This document shows positions 55,413 through 56,442 of a DNA stretch of 56,442 bases, in pieces. The stretch is from an uncultured Caulobacterales bacterium (GTDB lineage Bacteria > Pseudomonadota > Alphaproteobacteria > Caulobacterales > Caulobacteraceae), in the NCBI GenBank assembly GCA_903837135.1, contig CAILTK010000070.1, positions 1 to 56,442 on the forward strand, read 5' to 3'. A program made the translations under genes and the position numbers. Each line of letters begins with the position of its first letter. Position 1 is the stretch's first letter. A model generated the notes under the pieces. The model ran no database searches. It saw nothing but the letters and a program-made list of their open reading frames with translations, and was not told the DNA's origin.

Positions 55413-55526
55413 ATGAAACTCGTCTCGCTTCTCATCGCCGTGTTCGCCATCGTCGGCGTCGCCTACGTGGCGGTGTCCATTCCCGCGCAGGGTGAGGTCG
55501 TGGCCGTGCAGCACCACCGCCGCTGA
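55413..55526 (+). CDS. Possible small single-span membrane peptide
   Basis: 37 residues: MKLVSLLIAVFAIVGVAYVA followed by a short polar tail ending QHHRR. Basic start, hydrophobic helix and short tail fit a small membrane or secreted peptide. There is no clear Shine-Dalgarno, and the frame overlaps no other gene. It could be chance. Confidence 0.35.
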   Translation: MKLVSLLIAVFAIVGVAYVAVSIPAQGEVVAVQHHRR

Positions 55527-55661
55527 TCGGTTTCGCGCAACAGAACACCGCCTTGCCCGCCATTCAGCGCAACGATCTTGCCGAATCCGGCTTGCACCGC
55601 GCCGAGCCGCATCCTATCCCCACCTTCGGATCCGGCGCCGTTCGCCGGCGGGAGGACCGTG

Positions 55662-56156
55662 TTGGCGGAAACGCTTGATTCCATCGACGCCAGGATCCTC
55701 GATCTGATCCAGCACGACGCCGGTCTGTCGGTGGCCGAGATCGCCGACCGCGTCGGCCTGTCTTCTTCGCCCTGCTGGCGGCGGATCAAGCGGCTCGAGG
55801 ACGTCGGCGTGATCCAGAAGCGCGTCACCCTGCTCGACCGCGAGAAGCTCGGGCTGGGGTTCGAGGTGTTCGCCGAGGTGAAACTGGCCCTGCCCAGCAA
55901 GGACAACCTCGAGGCCTTCGAGGCGGCCATCGTCAAATGGCCGGAGATCGCCCAGTGCGCCACGGTCACCGGCGGGATGGACTATGTGCTGCGCATCATC
56001 ACGCGCGACATGCACGCCTTCGACGACTTCCTGCGCGACAAGCTGCTGTCGCTTGGCCTGATCGCCAATATCGAGAGCCGCATCGTCATGCGCAGCATCA
56101 AGAACTCCACCTCGGTGCCGCTCGGCCTGATCAGCCCGTTCGTGGTCGAGGCCTAG
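55662..56156 (+). CDS. Lrp/AsnC-family transcription regulator
   Basis: 164 residues. The N-terminal helix-turn-helix (LDSIDARILDLIQHDAGLSV, then GLSSSPCWRRIKRLEDVGVI) is followed by a RAM ligand-binding domain (VFAEVKLALPSKDNLEAFEA, GGMDYVLRIITRDMHAFDDF). This is the classic feast/famine regulator layout. I chose TTG 55662 because GGAGG ends six bases upstream (spacing to GTG 55659 is too short); no ATG fits. It may sense amino acids and could control genes just beyond the window. Confidence 0.86.
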   Translation: MAETLDSIDARILDLIQHDAGLSVAEIADRVGLSSSPCWRRIKRLEDVGVIQKRVTLLDREKLGLGFEVFAEVKLALPSKDNLEAFEAAIVKWPEIAQCATVTGGMDYVLRIITRDMHAFDDFLRDKLLSLGLIANIESRIVMRSIKNSTSVPLGLISPFVVEA

Positions 56157-56442
56157 GGGCCGCAACACGCCGGCGACTTATACCAACCATCCATGTGCTT
56201 GACTCTTCTCCCGCTCATCCCGGCGTTCGCCGGGATGAGCGGAATAGAGTGAGATGGGTCATTCCTTGCGATGACTGGTATTACCCAATTCGTCATCGCG
56301 GAAAGCGAAGGGCTTATCCGGGATGACGCATCGGAGTGCGGGGTTGTCCCGCCTCGCCCGTTGCGCCGCCCTCCGCGTGACACCCAGGCCCGTCGCGCCG
56401 CCGTGGCCCGCGGGCCCCCGCGGCGCCCGCGGCCGCAAAACC
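56157..56442. other. Right-end intergenic sequence with two palindromic repeats
   Basis: It contains a perfect palindrome CCGCTCATCCCGGCGTTCGC...GGGATGAGCGG (56211-56242) and a second dyad CGTCATC...GATGACG (56291-56327) whose left part repeats TACCCAATT of 17106-17131. No gene is supported in the last 286 bases; the next gene probably begins beyond the window. Confidence 0.6.

Noticed and set aside
55413-55526. Confident small protein gene
   Set aside because: A hydrophobic 37-residue frame can arise by chance and it lacks a ribosome site, so it is listed only at low confidence.

Overview
The window is about 70% GC, densely coded, and reads as the chromosome of an alphaproteobacterium. The best fit is Caulobacterales (Phenylobacterium/Caulobacter type). 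Three things support this: the split F0 operon atpI-atpB-atpE-atpX-atpF without F1 genes, as is usual in alphaproteobacteria; Caulobacter-like promoter spacing; and many small palindromic intergenic repeats built on CCGCTCATCCCGGCG. There is no rRNA, CRISPR array, prophage or intact insertion sequence. The organism assignment is inference from gene content.

Left third (1-24.8 kb): the 3' end of smc; the F0 ATP synthase operon; a small membrane protein; then, on the minus strand, the complete glycine cleavage operon gcvT-gcvH-gcvPA-gcvPB behind a strong promoter and a tandem glycine riboswitch. Next comes a tripartite RND efflux operon (outer-membrane lipoprotein, periplasmic adaptor, RND pump, each pair overlapping by a few bases), divergent from an MFS (DHA2) exporter. 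A lipase-like hydrolase and a uracil-DNA glycosylase family gene follow. Then there is an unusual translationally coupled pair, a membrane protein and a DNase II-like protein with two HxK motifs. A DUF3253 gene, an acyl-CoA dehydrogenase, a thioesterase and an FAD monooxygenase complete this part.

Middle (24.8-42.9 kb): an M28 peptidase with a membrane domain, a small Gly/Tyr-rich secreted protein, a serine hydrolase, a TonB-like protein, an amidohydrolase, and a secreted repeat protein with a C-terminal peptidoglycan-binding domain. At about 33.7-37.4 kb the composition drops in GC. This accessory island carries an erythromycin-esterase-like gene and two genes of unknown function, with four copies of a ~20-bp inverted repeat (MITE-like) around the last one. 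Next to it lies a three-gene minus-strand operon: a RoxA/MauG-like di-haem cytochrome c lipoprotein, a cytochrome P450, and a membrane-anchored protein with an HEVLE metalloprotease-like motif. A CgeB-like glycosyltransferase follows.

Right part (43-56.4 kb): pirin, a tiny lipoprotein, a copper-type P-type ATPase, ArfB, a dehydratase-like protein, an enoyl-CoA hydratase, a nitronate monooxygenase-like protein, tRNA-Thr(TGT), a VanZ-like membrane protein, a branched-chain aminotransferase, a MarR regulator coupled to an OmpR/EnvZ-type two-component system, and an Lrp/AsnC regulator. The most interesting signals are the DNase II-like pair, the di-haem cytochrome/P450/HEVLE operon, and the island with its inverted repeats.
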